Shown here piece after piece: positions 48,500 through 57,645 of a stretch of DNA of 64,000 bases. This stretch comes from Enterococcus lemanii (GTDB lineage Bacteria; Bacillota; Bacilli; Lactobacillales; Enterococcaceae). Made by a program: the position numbers and the translations under genes. The notes under the pieces are model-generated. The model was not told the origin of the DNA and made no database searches. It worked only from the letters and a program-made list of their open reading frames with translations. Numbering within the stretch: position 1 is the first letter of the stretch; each line of letters opens with the position of its first letter. The stretch is from the NCBI RefSeq assembly GCF_016909125.1, contig NZ_JAFBFD010000010.1, positions 1 to 64,000 of the forward strand. The letters run 5' to 3'.

Positions 48500-49894
48500 C
48501 ATTTCTTGAAAATCATTGGCAGATAAACTTGGCTCAATTAAAATAAATTTATCTTGCGAGGTGTTTTTACAAATTGTACAGGCAAAGGTACTAATTATAA
48601 AATCGGCGTCTTCTCGATTCGTTATAAAACGAATCTCATAATCGGTTGAAAAATAAGATATAATTCTTGATTGCAAAAGTTTTTCAAAAGAAAACATCAA
48701 ATTCGTGTCGAGATACAGTGTAATGGTTGGTAAAAAATAATCGAGTGATTTAATCAGGTGACAAGTCAGTAAATTTTGCAGCTTGACATATTCAGTGTTA
48801 TATAACGGATATGTTGTGATATAAGCTTGCCAGAATGACTCGAAAACCTTATAATATCTTGGGTGAAGCGTTTCAATTGTTTTTACGGTATTTAAGGTGT
48901 GCGAACCAAAAAAGGTAAAATCTACATGAAGCACTTCATAAGTAAGGTATCCTCGAAACAAATGATTATGAATTAACTCGTAGTCACTATCATTTAACTT
49001 GCTAAAGTGTTTTTCAAATAGAGTAACCCAAGTCTGGGCGATTTCTGAATGAACAACATAACCTTTTAGGGAATCTGCTATGTCTAAGTCAAAAGAAGCA
49101 AAATTTGCACCGTAAATGGTAGCGATAAAATAAATCCAGTCGTACTCATCCCAATGAGCTAAAAAATAGGGCTTTTTAGGTAGTTGGATTAAGCTGAAGA
49201 TCTCAATTATTTCATCGCTTAAGTGGATCACTCTTTTTCCGCGAATCGCTTGCTCAATAATCAAAGTGACTAATGAGATACTTTCAATATGACTGTGAAT
49301 TAAAGGTAAATCTAAATAATCCAAAATTTTGACCGACTGATTAAAATAAAAATCAGGGTTGTCAATCCATTCGATCGCTGAAAACTGACGGTAAGTCGTC
49401 GATAAGGTATAAATTGCTAGTGCACGACGCATCACTTCACTACCAAAAATTTTGACTTCGCGTGAAACAGTTACGTGAATGCCATATTTGTTCGTCAAGG
49501 TATTAAAATCTCTGACTTTTCTTCTCAATTGCGACTGACTAATGTTGAGTTCTTCACAAATATCGGATGCCTCAAAAGAGTCGACATAGATAAAACGTTT
49601 TACCAGTTGGTAAGGCAGTTCGTTTTTAATGAGAGCACTCGTGACTTTTTGCAAGTTGTCTTGCGCTCTGACTAATTGAATCCCATTTCTTTTATCAATG
49701 AGTAATTGCACCGTTTGATCCGGACAGCAATCTTGAATCAGTTCGTCTAATTCACGACACTTTTTTTGTAGCGTGGATAAACTGATTTGAGGGAACTCCT
49801 TCAATAATTCTTGGAAATAAATGGGTTCAGGTTGATTATCCAAGTAGTCGAGGATATCTTGTTTTAGCCAAGTATCTTTTGTTAATCGAAACAA
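48470..49894 (-). CDS. Mga/EbpR-type transcriptional regulator (first copy)
   Basis: A 474-residue regulator with an N-terminal Mga helix-turn-helix pair: a first HTH around residues 15-50 (IYFQELLKEFPQISLSTLQKK) and a second around 85-130 (SFEASDICEELNISQSQLRRK), then a long helical region related to PRD-containing regulators and a C-terminal EIIB-like part. It is similar in build to the regulator at 55840, beside the pilus genes. It is not next to an obvious target; the 50058 small gene upstream is on the same strand. ATG at 49894 with AAGGAAGG. Confidence 0.8.
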   Translation of the reverse strand: MFRLTKDTWLKQDILDYLDNQPEPIYFQELLKEFPQISLSTLQKKCRELDELIQDCCPDQTVQLLIDKRNGIQLVRAQDNLQKVTSALIKNELPYQLVKRFIYVDSFEASDICEELNISQSQLRRKVRDFNTLTNKYGIHVTVSREVKIFGSEVMRRALAIYTLSTTYRQFSAIEWIDNPDFYFNQSVKILDYLDLPLIHSHIESISLVTLIIEQAIRGKRVIHLSDEIIEIFSLIQLPKKPYFLAHWDEYDWIYFIATIYGANFASFDLDIADSLKGYVVHSEIAQTWVTLFEKHFSKLNDSDYELIHNHLFRGYLTYEVLHVDFTFFGSHTLNTVKTIETLHPRYYKVFESFWQAYITTYPLYNTEYVKLQNLLTCHLIKSLDYFLPTITLYLDTNLMFSFEKLLQSRIISYFSTDYEIRFITNREDADFIISTFACTICKNTSQDKFILIEPSLSANDFQEMKKRFDAHSS

Positions 49895-49991
49895 AAATAA
49901 AACCTTCCTTTCTTTATGTGATTAATTAGCAAATAAATAGGCCCCCCTATAGTAAAACATCGGCTGTTCTTTTTCTTTTTTAATAGTAAAA

Positions 49992-50033
49992 CGACCCCTT
50001 ATTTCGTTTGATGGTCAAACAGAATAAGAGGTC
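49992..50033 (-). terminator. Terminator for the small gene at 50058
   Basis: Stem CGACCCCTTATTTCGTTTGA pairs with TCAAACAGAATAAGAGGTCG. Read on the minus strand it ends in TTTTAC, consistent with termination of leftward transcription. Confidence 0.6.
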
Positions 50034-50057
50034 GCTAATGATAAATTCGTGAAATAT

Positions 50058-50297
50058 TTAACTAGGTGCTTGGTTATTAAACTTTGCTTGTTTGGAGGCA
50101 GAAAGTTCAATAATCGATTGTTCATCAATAACGGTTTTTTTATTCTGTGTTTGTGCAATGTAATCAGAGTCTTCAACATCTATATCTGGCTGGTCGTCTA
50201 GGTTTAGCTCTTTTTCCATCTTATCGAGTTTGGCAAAGGGACGTTGTTTTCTTTTCTCTTCTGCAAGTTTATTCAAGCGTTCAATTGAATCAGACAT
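50058..50297 (-). CDS. Small charged protein of unknown function
   Basis: A 79-residue acidic/basic mosaic: helical N-terminus with IERLNKLAEEKRKQR, an acidic centre (LDDQPDIDVEDSDY), and a polar tail. No membrane segment or motif. A strong AAAGGAGGTAG site precedes the ATG at 50297 and a terminator follows, so it is probably a real gene. I do not recognise a family. Confidence 0.6.
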   Translation of the reverse strand: MSDSIERLNKLAEEKRKQRPFAKLDKMEKELNLDDQPDIDVEDSDYIAQTQNKKTVIDEQSIIELSASKQAKFNNQAPS

Positions 50298-50437
50298 TGT
50301 AACTACCTCCTTTCTTTGATATCCTTATTTTATCAGAATTCGGGTCGCAAAACAAAGATTTTACGTTCAATATTTACATCTTTGTGCTTAATAAATTGAA
50401 CGCTTTTAGTATAAAAACAATTAAAAGGGAAGACGTC

Positions 50438-50974
50438 ATGCAAAAACAATTTTTTTCAACCAAAGAAATCGCCATGTTAGCCTTGATGGTTGCTACTTGC
50501 ACAGTCGGGCGCCTCATGTTTCAATTTATTCCCAATGTTCAACCGATGACCGCCATCTTTCTATTGATTACCTTAGAGTTAGGTGTCTTGCGTGGCCTAA
50601 TCGTAAATCTCTTATCAATTATCATCACCAATCTATTTCTAGGAATGGGCGTATGGACGATTTCGCAAATTCTCTCTTTTTCAGTGATTATCTTAGTTGC
50701 TGGTCTATTCGCTAAAGTGGCTATTTTTAAACGACGATTGTGGCTACAAATTTTATATAGTGTCTTTGCCGGATATTTTTTTGGTTTTGTGATTTCAATC
50801 ATTGATACAAAAGTTTATGGTTTAACCAATTTGTGGGCCTATTATTTGGCCGGACTCCCTTTTGATACTGCTCATGCCATGGGAAACGGGGCATTTTATT
50901 TAATATTAGCCCCAGTTTTTAAAAGACTTTTTAAAAACTATAAAAGCGAAGCAAAAAGGAATGACTCTTTTTAA
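50438..50974 (+). CDS. ECF transporter substrate-binding (S) component
   Basis: A 178-residue membrane protein with six helices, typical of the vitamin-binding S subunits that share an ECF energizing module encoded elsewhere. The N-terminal segment FFSTKEIAMLALMVATC contains the helix 1 small-residue pattern that contacts EcfT. The ATG at 50438 follows AAAAGGGAAGACG. Ligand is not readable. It converges on queG, an enzyme that needs cobalamin, so a corrinoid or queuosine-precursor ligand is a possibility rather than a conclusion. Confidence 0.78.
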   Translation: MQKQFFSTKEIAMLALMVATCTVGRLMFQFIPNVQPMTAIFLLITLELGVLRGLIVNLLSIIITNLFLGMGVWTISQILSFSVIILVAGLFAKVAIFKRRLWLQILYSVFAGYFFGFVISIIDTKVYGLTNLWAYYLAGLPFDTAHAMGNGAFYLILAPVFKRLFKNYKSEAKRNDSF

Positions 50975-50993
50975 AGTCATTCCTTTTTGCTTC
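50948..50993. terminator. Bidirectional terminator overlapping both convergent coding ends
   Basis: A 19-bp perfect stem GAAGCAAAAAGGAATGACT and its inverse (50975-50993) contains the last codons of the ECF S-component and of queG in the opposite arm, followed by T7. Confidence 0.88.
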
Positions 50994-52152
50994 TTTTTTT
51001 CTTTCTGGTAGTTGTAAGTGTCAAAAGTGCATCGTCAATCTCAGCAAGGACTTCTTCGTCGCTTTCGGTTTCTTTTAATAAAGTGAGCCGTTCAATGGCT
51101 TCTTCTGGCTGGCGTTTACTTAACTCTGCGATGGCCCAAACCGCTGTCCCACGAATAACAGGACGGCCATCGTCTAGGCAGGCGATAATATCGGGCAGTG
51201 CTTCTCGGCCGCCTAAGTTTGCCAATGCAATTAAGGCGTTACGCTGGAGTGATTTTTTTCCGCGCCAAGAACCAGCTAAGTGTCCAAATTGTTCTTTAAA
51301 TTGACGATTTGATACGGTTAGAATTGGGACGAGTTTTGGGAAAACTTCTTCTACTTTAGGTTCCATTTCTTCATGGAAGTGGAAATCTTTTCCTTGGTTG
51401 TAAGGGCAAACGAGTTGGCAAATGTCACAACCGTAAATAACATTGCGCGTTTTCTTACGATATTCTTTTGGCATCATTCCTTTTGTTTGTGTCTGATAAG
51501 AAAGACACTTTTTAGCATCCATCCGGCCATCGCCTAATAAAGCCGAAGTAGGGCAAGCAGTAATGCAACGTGTACAATCACCACAACCATTTGGCACCGG
51601 CGTATCGGGTTCAAATTGAATATTCGTAGTAATTTCTCCTAGATAAACAAATGAGCCAAATTCTTCTGTAATTAACAGCCCGTTACGACCAATAAACCCA
51701 AGACCTGCTCTTTGGGCAACGGCCACATCGACGTATTCGCCAGTATCGACTTGTGGTCTAAAAGCCCAACTCTCCAACTCTTGCTGAGAGGAAGCTTCAC
51801 TTTTAATGTATTCAATTAATTTTTTTAAGCGGTCTTGCAAAATAAAATGGTAATCCAAGCCCCAAGATGCCCGAGCAAATTGACCGCGTTTTTCATCACG
51901 TGGGATTTCACCATGAAATTTTGTTGGATAAGCTAAAGCAATTGAGATAATACTTTTAGGGTTTTCAAAAGTCAGTTCAGGATATAGTCGTTCGTCAATG
52001 TTTTGATGTTCAAAACCAGAAGTATGCCCTTTTTCTCTTTGCTCCAACAGAGAGTCTTTCATATAATCAAAAGGTTCGGCAGTGGTAAAACCAATTTTGT
52101 CGATCCCTAATTTTTTGCTTTCGGCAATAATTTTTTCTTTTAAAGTTAGCAA
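50977..52152 (-). CDS. queG: Epoxyqueuosine reductase QueG
   Basis: A 391-residue iron-sulfur and cobalamin enzyme that makes queuosine in tRNA from epoxyqueuosine. Two 4Fe-4S motifs [13 protein letters not shown] and [11 protein letters not shown] are present, and the C-terminal HEAT-like repeats (residues about 290-375) are visible. The start is uncertain: GTG at 52164 lies inside the ribosome site AAAGGTG, so I prefer TTG at 52152, which it precedes by 8 bases; the family N-terminus fits both. Cobalamin dependence is family knowledge. Confidence 0.92.
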   Translation of the reverse strand: MLTLKEKIIAESKKLGIDKIGFTTAEPFDYMKDSLLEQREKGHTSGFEHQNIDERLYPELTFENPKSIISIALAYPTKFHGEIPRDEKRGQFARASWGLDYHFILQDRLKKLIEYIKSEASSQQELESWAFRPQVDTGEYVDVAVAQRAGLGFIGRNGLLITEEFGSFVYLGEITTNIQFEPDTPVPNGCGDCTRCITACPTSALLGDGRMDAKKCLSYQTQTKGMMPKEYRKKTRNVIYGCDICQLVCPYNQGKDFHFHEEMEPKVEEVFPKLVPILTVSNRQFKEQFGHLAGSWRGKKSLQRNALIALANLGGREALPDIIACLDDGRPVIRGTAVWAIAELSKRQPEEAIERLTLLKETESDEEVLAEIDDALLTLTTTRKKKRSKKE

Positions 52153-52204
52153 AGGATTTCGCACCTTTCAATTTGTTATTTTTACTATATCATATGAAAG
52201 CGGT

Positions 52205-52233
52205 TTGTTACTAGACAAAAAGAACGGTATACT
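52205..52233 (+). promoter_or_regulatory. Promoter of the M28 peptidase gene
   Basis: TTGTTA (52205-52210), 17-bp spacer, TATACT (52228-52233). Confidence 0.65.
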
Positions 52234-52268
52234 ATTCATTGGAACTAATATTAAAGGAGCGAAGTATT

Positions 52269-53495
52269 TTGGAAAACTTAGATTTATTAACAGCATTAGG
52301 TTTTGAGCGAATTGCCGGCTCAAAAGAAGAAGTCAAAGCACGACACATTATTCAGGAAGAAGTGGAGAAGTTAGGTCTATCTGCGACGGTTGAGCCATTT
52401 GAAATCGCGTTTCCTGCAGACGTTCAAGCCACGTTAACCGTTGGAGAAACGAACCAATCTTTTCAAGTAACCGGCGTGGGAATGGCGGGTGTCACAGATG
52501 GTCTAGAGGCGCCCTTTATTTACGCAGACGATCTTGATGCCATTCACGTTACGCAATTAAAAGATAAAATTGTCTTATTTAACGGTGGCTTACGCTACGT
52601 AAATTATAAAAAAATTATTGAAGCAGGTGCAGTCGGTTTTATTACTTTTAACGGAAGTGTTTACGATGAAACCGTTGAAATCGAAGAACGGTATTTACGA
52701 CCAAAATTACAAGAGCTAGGTAAAATACCAGGAGTTACAATGAGCATCAATGACGCAGAAGCGCTTGTCCGTTTGAATCCTAAAACGGTTAACCTCACAG
52801 TCACTGGAAAAGAAATCACACGGACATCGCATAACTTAGTCGTGACGATTCCAGGTGAAATTCGGGAAGAAGTGATTTGTTTTAGTGCGCATTATGATTC
52901 TGTGCGCCATTCAAAAGGAATTTATGACAATGCAACAGGCGTCGTAGCAGTGCTTGATTTCTTAAAGCACTTTAGTCAAAACAAACCAAAACGCACCTTA
53001 AAATTTATTTGGTGTGGCACGGAAGAACGCGGATTGTTAGGTTCAGCGGCTTATGTGAAAGCCCACGAAGAAGAATTAAAATATTATAAACTAAATATTA
53101 ATATTGACATGTTAGGTGTCGTTTTAGGCAATGATATCGCGTGTGTCACTGGTGATGAAAGCATTAAGCATGCTATCGATTTTGTAGCCAAAGAAGTCGG
53201 TTTTGGTTTGAAAACATCGGATGGCGTTTATCCAAGTGATTCAACGTCGTTTGCCGATGGAGGCGTGCCGGCCATCACATTTGCCAGAAGCGCAGCGCCG
53301 GGTGGGGCCGCCATTCATTCGAAAAAAGACGTGATTGATTTTATTAGTGTCGAAGCATTTAATCGAAGTGTTGATTTTATTATCACGTTTGCGACGCGAT
53401 TAATTGAAGCAAATACGTTCCCAATCCCTCAAACAATGCCTAAAAAAATTCTTGAAGAGCTTGATAAGTATTTATTACGCACCATTGAAGAATAG
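52269..53495 (+). CDS. M28 family zinc aminopeptidase-like protein
   Basis: A 408-residue cytosolic (no signal peptide) metallopeptidase. An N-terminal PA-like domain insert (about 60-160) is followed by the M28 ligands: SAHYDSV with the first His and Asp, GIYDNATGVVAVL (bridging Asp), CGTEERGLLGS (Glu-Glu), IDMLG and a late HSKKD. Substrate peptides unknown. The TTG at 52269 follows AAAGGAGCG; the frame from 52239 starts inside the promoter region. Confidence 0.85.
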   Translation: MENLDLLTALGFERIAGSKEEVKARHIIQEEVEKLGLSATVEPFEIAFPADVQATLTVGETNQSFQVTGVGMAGVTDGLEAPFIYADDLDAIHVTQLKDKIVLFNGGLRYVNYKKIIEAGAVGFITFNGSVYDETVEIEERYLRPKLQELGKIPGVTMSINDAEALVRLNPKTVNLTVTGKEITRTSHNLVVTIPGEIREEVICFSAHYDSVRHSKGIYDNATGVVAVLDFLKHFSQNKPKRTLKFIWCGTEERGLLGSAAYVKAHEEELKYYKLNINIDMLGVVLGNDIACVTGDESIKHAIDFVAKEVGFGLKTSDGVYPSDSTSFADGGVPAITFARSAAPGGAAIHSKKDVIDFISVEAFNRSVDFIITFATRLIEANTFPIPQTMPKKILEELDKYLLRTIEE

Positions 53496-53578
53496 TTTTA
53501 TAAAATTTAACTAGCCCTTTAGAGTGAAAAATGATAGAATGATGAAATTAATAAGAAAAATTCTAAGGAGTTGGAAAA

Positions 53579-55069
53579 ATGACGGTTTTGTATCAGAGTA
53601 CTCGAGATAAAGAAAATGTTGTGACCGCATCGCAAGCAATTTTACAAGGACTTGCGGTTGATGGGGGACTATATGTTCCAACCCAATTGCCCGAGTTTCA
53701 ATTAGACTTTCAACAATTAGCCAACCAAAGTTACCAAGAAGTAGCAACGTTGATCTTACAAGGGTTTTTAGCTGATTTTACTGCAGAAGAAATTCAAACT
53801 TGTGTGGCAGGTGCCTACGATGAGAAGTTCACGACAAGTACGATTGCACCAGTCGTAAAAAAAGGCAAAGATTACTATTTGGAACTTTTTCACGGTCCAA
53901 CGTTTGCTTTTAAAGATTTAGCCTTGTCGATTTTGCCTTATCTGCTGACAACAGCAGCCCAAAAAAATCAATCTGATAAAGAAATTGTCATTTTAACAGC
54001 AACCTCAGGAGACACTGGTAAAGCGGCAATGGCAGGTTTTATGGATGTACCTGGCACTCAAATTATTGTTTTTTACCCAGAAAATGGGGTCAGTAAAATC
54101 CAAGAAAAACAAATGGTCACCCAAAAAGGGGACAATACCCATGTGGTTGCGGTTAAAGGAAATTTCGATGATGCACAAACAGCTGTTAAAGCAATGTTTA
54201 ATAATGAAGCATTAAAAGAACATTTAGCACAAAATAAAATGCAATTTTCTTCAGCAAACTCCATGAATATTGGCCGTTTAATTCCACAAATTGTTTACTA
54301 CGTATATACTTATGCGCAACTAGTTAAACAAGGCGAAATCAAAGTCGGTGAAAAGATGAATGTTAGCGTACCAACGGGTAATTTTGGTAATATTTTAGCC
54401 GCTTACTATGCCAAAAAAATTGGTGTACCAATCAATCGTTTGATTTGTGCGTCAAATGACAATAAAGTGTTAACCGACTTTTTTGCAACAGGTGAATATA
54501 ATAAGAATCGACCGTTTTATTTAACAACGTCACCATCAATGGACATTGTTGTCTCAAGTAACTTAGAACGATTAATCTATCATTTGACAGCAAATGATCC
54601 AAAACAAACAAAAGACTTAATGACCTCTTTAACAACGAACGGAAACTATCAAATTAGTGATTCGATGATGGCTGAATTAAGTGAATTTGCCAGTGATTTT
54701 GCAACAGAGGCAGAGGTTGAACAAGGAATTTTAGCAACTTTTACCAATGAAGATTACGTGATTGATCCACACACTGCAGTGGCTGAGCGCGTCTTACGAA
54801 AGTATCAAGCCCAAACCGATGACTTCACCAAAGCAGTGATTGTCTCTACGGCAAGCCCGTATAAATTCCCAAGAACGGTCATCGAAGGATTAACAGAACA
54901 ACCACAAGCCGGCGATGATTTTGCACTAGTTGAAGAAATAGCAGAAAAGACAGGGGCGACCGTACCAGAAGCCGTCGCAGAATTACCGACTTTACCTGTC
55001 CGCCATACTCAAGTCGTGCGCGTTGAAGAGATGCAAAGTGCCGTTGAAAATATTTTAGGTTTGCAATAA
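53579..55069 (+). CDS. thrC: Threonine synthase
   Basis: A 496-residue PLP enzyme that forms threonine from O-phosphohomoserine. The PLP lysine lies in LFHGPTFAFKDLAL near residue 112, phosphate loop VPTGNFGNILAAYYAKK and the typical YQSTRDKENVVTASQAI N-terminus are present. Length fits the longer class of ThrC. ATG with AAGGAG; a terminator follows. It stands apart from thrB or hom in this window. Confidence 0.96.
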   Translation: MTVLYQSTRDKENVVTASQAILQGLAVDGGLYVPTQLPEFQLDFQQLANQSYQEVATLILQGFLADFTAEEIQTCVAGAYDEKFTTSTIAPVVKKGKDYYLELFHGPTFAFKDLALSILPYLLTTAAQKNQSDKEIVILTATSGDTGKAAMAGFMDVPGTQIIVFYPENGVSKIQEKQMVTQKGDNTHVVAVKGNFDDAQTAVKAMFNNEALKEHLAQNKMQFSSANSMNIGRLIPQIVYYVYTYAQLVKQGEIKVGEKMNVSVPTGNFGNILAAYYAKKIGVPINRLICASNDNKVLTDFFATGEYNKNRPFYLTTSPSMDIVVSSNLERLIYHLTANDPKQTKDLMTSLTTNGNYQISDSMMAELSEFASDFATEAEVEQGILATFTNEDYVIDPHTAVAERVLRKYQAQTDDFTKAVIVSTASPYKFPRTVIEGLTEQPQAGDDFALVEEIAEKTGATVPEAVAELPTLPVRHTQVVRVEEMQSAVENILGLQ

Positions 55070-55101
55070 AGATTTTTAAAAGTTTTTATATCGTACTTAC
55101 T

Positions 55102-55143
55102 AAAACCTGATGCTTTAGAAACAACTGAAGCATCAGGTTTTTT
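55102..55143 (+). terminator. Terminator after thrC
   Basis: Stem AAAACCTGATGCTT / AAGCATCAGGTTTT followed by TT. Confidence 0.88.
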
Positions 55144-55200
55144 AGAATGGAATTTTTCAACAATCAAATGTCCTAAAAGAAAACCAAAAGAGGTGAGCAA

Positions 55201-55773
55201 GTGAAAAAAATAGGAGGAACGCTATTTTTAATTGGCTGCTTAGTGATGGTCGTCATCTTTAAAAATACTCAAAAAATTGATTATAAAAATATGACGGAAC
55301 TACAACAAGAAACGTTTACCAATCAATTTGCAGAAACTTTAGAAGAAGCCAATCAATTGGTCGATTCAGCTGAAAGACAAGTAGCAATCACTTCCCAGTC
55401 AACGAAAGAAAACATCAAACTGGCAGAAAAACTACTAGCGACCTTTAATGATAATCATTTAAATTTTTCAGGAGAAATAAACGACATAACGACTGACGGA
55501 AACAACCCTGGGCACCAAGAAATCGTAATTCGTGCGATGGAGCGGTACACAAGAGATGCATACGAACAAGCAAAAGAAGCGCTCGCTGCCAATACAGCCA
55601 CCACTTCAGAGCTGGATGTCATTTATGAGGCCCGGTTATTAGTTGAAGAAGCCGCCAAATCTTTAGAAAATGAAAACGATGTTATAAAAGTTGTCTATTC
55701 GAATTTGGATAACGAAGACGTTACCATTGCACTGGCTAATAAAAAAGGCAGTGTGCTTCCTTTAGTGAAATAA
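55201..55773 (+). CDS. Membrane-anchored protein of unknown function
   Basis: A 190-residue protein with a single N-terminal membrane segment (about residues 4-20) and an extracytoplasmic helical body: heptad-like stretches rich in Glu, Gln and Ala (LQQETFTNQFAETLEEANQL; RYTRDAYEQAKEALAAN), ending in a small beta tail (VTIALANKKGSVLPLVK). I recognise no family. GTG at 55201 follows AGAGGTGAGC. It lies between thrC and the pilus regulator and terminates at a bidirectional hairpin; nothing ties it to the pilus except position. Confidence 0.6.
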   Translation: MKKIGGTLFLIGCLVMVVIFKNTQKIDYKNMTELQQETFTNQFAETLEEANQLVDSAERQVAITSQSTKENIKLAEKLLATFNDNHLNFSGEINDITTDGNNPGHQEIVIRAMERYTRDAYEQAKEALAANTATTSELDVIYEARLLVEEAAKSLENENDVIKVVYSNLDNEDVTIALANKKGSVLPLVK

Positions 55774-55790
55774 GCAATCTGGTGCTAACA

Positions 55791-55838
55791 AAAAAAAGGT
55801 TACTCGAAGAATTATTTTTCTTCGAGTAACCTTTTTTT
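55791..55838. terminator. Bidirectional terminator between convergent genes
   Basis: A 21-bp stem with A-rich left flank and T7 on the right: AAAAAAAGGTTACTCGAAGA and its inverse. It serves both the membrane protein gene and the convergent pilus regulator. Confidence 0.9.
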
Positions 55839-55839
55839 G

Positions 55840-57312
55840 TTAAAAATGATTACTATTTTGATTTTGAATAATCGTTTGAAGTTTTGTATCAATCCGTTCT
55901 AAATCATTGCTTGAACAAAAAGGTTCAATGATAATATGCATGGCTCTTGTTAATTCCTCTTCAAACAAAGGCAAGGTAGAAATAATTAAATCAGCTTCTG
56001 CTGGTTGGTTGGTAAAAGCTAAGCTATATTTCATTTTAAATTGCATAATCAAACGTTCTTGTAAAAAGTTTTTAAAAAGCACTGAAAACTCGGTATAAAT
56101 ACAAAGGGTTAATTCATGCAAGCGAACATCAAGTGGTGATAGGTAAACCGATAGCATTAAACTCGTTAATTGAAAAGACTGGCAGTCAAGGGAGGGTACT
56201 AGATAACGGAACTCCTCCCAGAAACTCTGGAAGCGCTCAAAGTAATACGGACTCAATTGATTAAAACTGTCTAAATCAACCATTTCAAAAAGACGAAAAA
56301 GTTCATCTTCAATTAAGATAAATGACTGAAAAACCAAACTTTTGGCAATCGTTTGCTGAACGAACTCTTTTTCTTTCACTGTCAATGCTTGAAAGTGAGG
56401 TTCGTAAGTATCAATCCAAGCTTGCGTTTCCTTTTGTTCGCTTAGTAAAAAATGATCGCGGTACTTTACCGAGAAGCTTTCTTCAAATAAATTAGAAGAA
56501 CTTAAAAACAATAAGAAAAATTGCCAATCGTCAAGGGACCAGTTATTTAAGAAAATTGGCTTACTAGGAATCTCAAAGTGGTTAAATAGTTTTTTTTGAT
56601 CATCGGATAGTCGTAAGGGAATACCCGTGCGCACCCCGTGTTCGTGTGCGTAATAAACGAGCATAAACACATCAAAATCTTTTAAGTTTAAAGATAAATT
56701 CAAATATTTACGAATTTTATTGCCTCTGGACTCAAAAAAACCAGGTTCAACAATAAAGTCAGCGGTAGAAATTTGGCGATAGATTAAAAATAAAAAACTG
56801 AAGTAAAAAGAACGAATGGCCACTTCTGTTCCGACGATCCGAATTTTTTGTGCGTAAGTAATATGCAACTCATATTTATTGAGACTACGGTTGATGGTTT
56901 TGATTTTTCGCCGTAAAGTTGACTCACTAACATGGCTTTCTTCTAAGAAATCATAAGAAATTAATTCACGATGTAAGAGTAAATCCCGTAAAAGGATAAA
57001 AGAGAGTTCCTGCTGAATATAATAATTTAGCAGTTTTTTTAAAGATTTTTGTTCGCGTACGAGCTTTATACCGTAGCGTTGATGAATAATTAAACGACAT
57101 TCATTTTCTGAATATAAAAGTTCAATGTCACTTTTAAGTGCGCGACAAGCTTGCTGAATCGTATCTTGACTCACTTCAAAAAAACGATTGGTTAGTTCAG
57201 CCGTGGTTAAATAAGTCGTTGAATTATCTAAAATTCGTAACAACTGGTTTTTTATGAGGAATTCTTTGTCTAGACCAAATAGTGATTGCGCTTTCAATAG
57301 TTCATTATTCAT
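55840..57312 (-). CDS. ebpR: Mga/EbpR-type activator of the pilus locus
   Basis: A 490-residue regulator with an N-terminal Mga-type HTH pair (SYDFLEESHVSESTLRRKI within residues 110-140 as the second HTH), then a long helical PRD-like region and an EIIB-like C-terminal end (ADLIISTLPLFEEELT). It is transcribed divergently from the pilin genes. In Enterococcus faecalis the Mga/AtxA-type regulator EbpR sits beside and activates ebpABC; the role here is inferred from that and from position. ATG at 57312 with GGGAGGG. The sister copy at 48470 is the only paralogue in the window. Confidence 0.85.
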   Translation of the reverse strand: MNNELLKAQSLFGLDKEFLIKNQLLRILDNSTTYLTTAELTNRFFEVSQDTIQQACRALKSDIELLYSENECRLIIHQRYGIKLVREQKSLKKLLNYYIQQELSFILLRDLLLHRELISYDFLEESHVSESTLRRKIKTINRSLNKYELHITYAQKIRIVGTEVAIRSFYFSFLFLIYRQISTADFIVEPGFFESRGNKIRKYLNLSLNLKDFDVFMLVYYAHEHGVRTGIPLRLSDDQKKLFNHFEIPSKPIFLNNWSLDDWQFFLLFLSSSNLFEESFSVKYRDHFLLSEQKETQAWIDTYEPHFQALTVKEKEFVQQTIAKSLVFQSFILIEDELFRLFEMVDLDSFNQLSPYYFERFQSFWEEFRYLVPSLDCQSFQLTSLMLSVYLSPLDVRLHELTLCIYTEFSVLFKNFLQERLIMQFKMKYSLAFTNQPAEADLIISTLPLFEEELTRAMHIIIEPFCSSNDLERIDTKLQTIIQNQNSNHF

Positions 57313-57355
57313 GGTAAACCCTCCCTCTTAATGAACATTATACTACAAACACGTC

Positions 57356-57373
57356 ATTTGAGCATGTTCAAAT
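57356..57373. promoter_or_regulatory. Near-perfect palindrome in the divergent pilus promoter region
   Basis: ATTTGAGCATGTTCAAAT is an 18-bp palindrome with a single mismatched pair, lying between the regulator and the tip pilin start. It could be an operator. The 333-bp gap 57313-57645 also contains a TATAAT-like site for the regulator (minus strand, near 57336) and an AT-rich TATTATAT stretch (57583-57590) upstream of the pilin gene, without a convincing -35. Confidence 0.4.
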
Positions 57374-57645
57374 ATCTAACAATTCTAGCTGATAAGAAGA
57401 ACATGAAAATTAGATGAGAAATGTGCTAAAGTTGTATTAGGACATACAGGTAAATGTTGATTTATTGCGGAAGGAAGGGTTTTCAATTTGTTGTGAAATG
57501 ACTTTTTTCGTTCGTCACCCAATTTTTAACGGAAAATCGGTTTCTTTCACTATTTGATTATTCGAACAAAAAAAGTTCCTACTATTATATAAGAAAGAAT
57601 CGCGTTATTTTCCAAAAAAAATATGCAAAGATAGGAGGGTAGACA

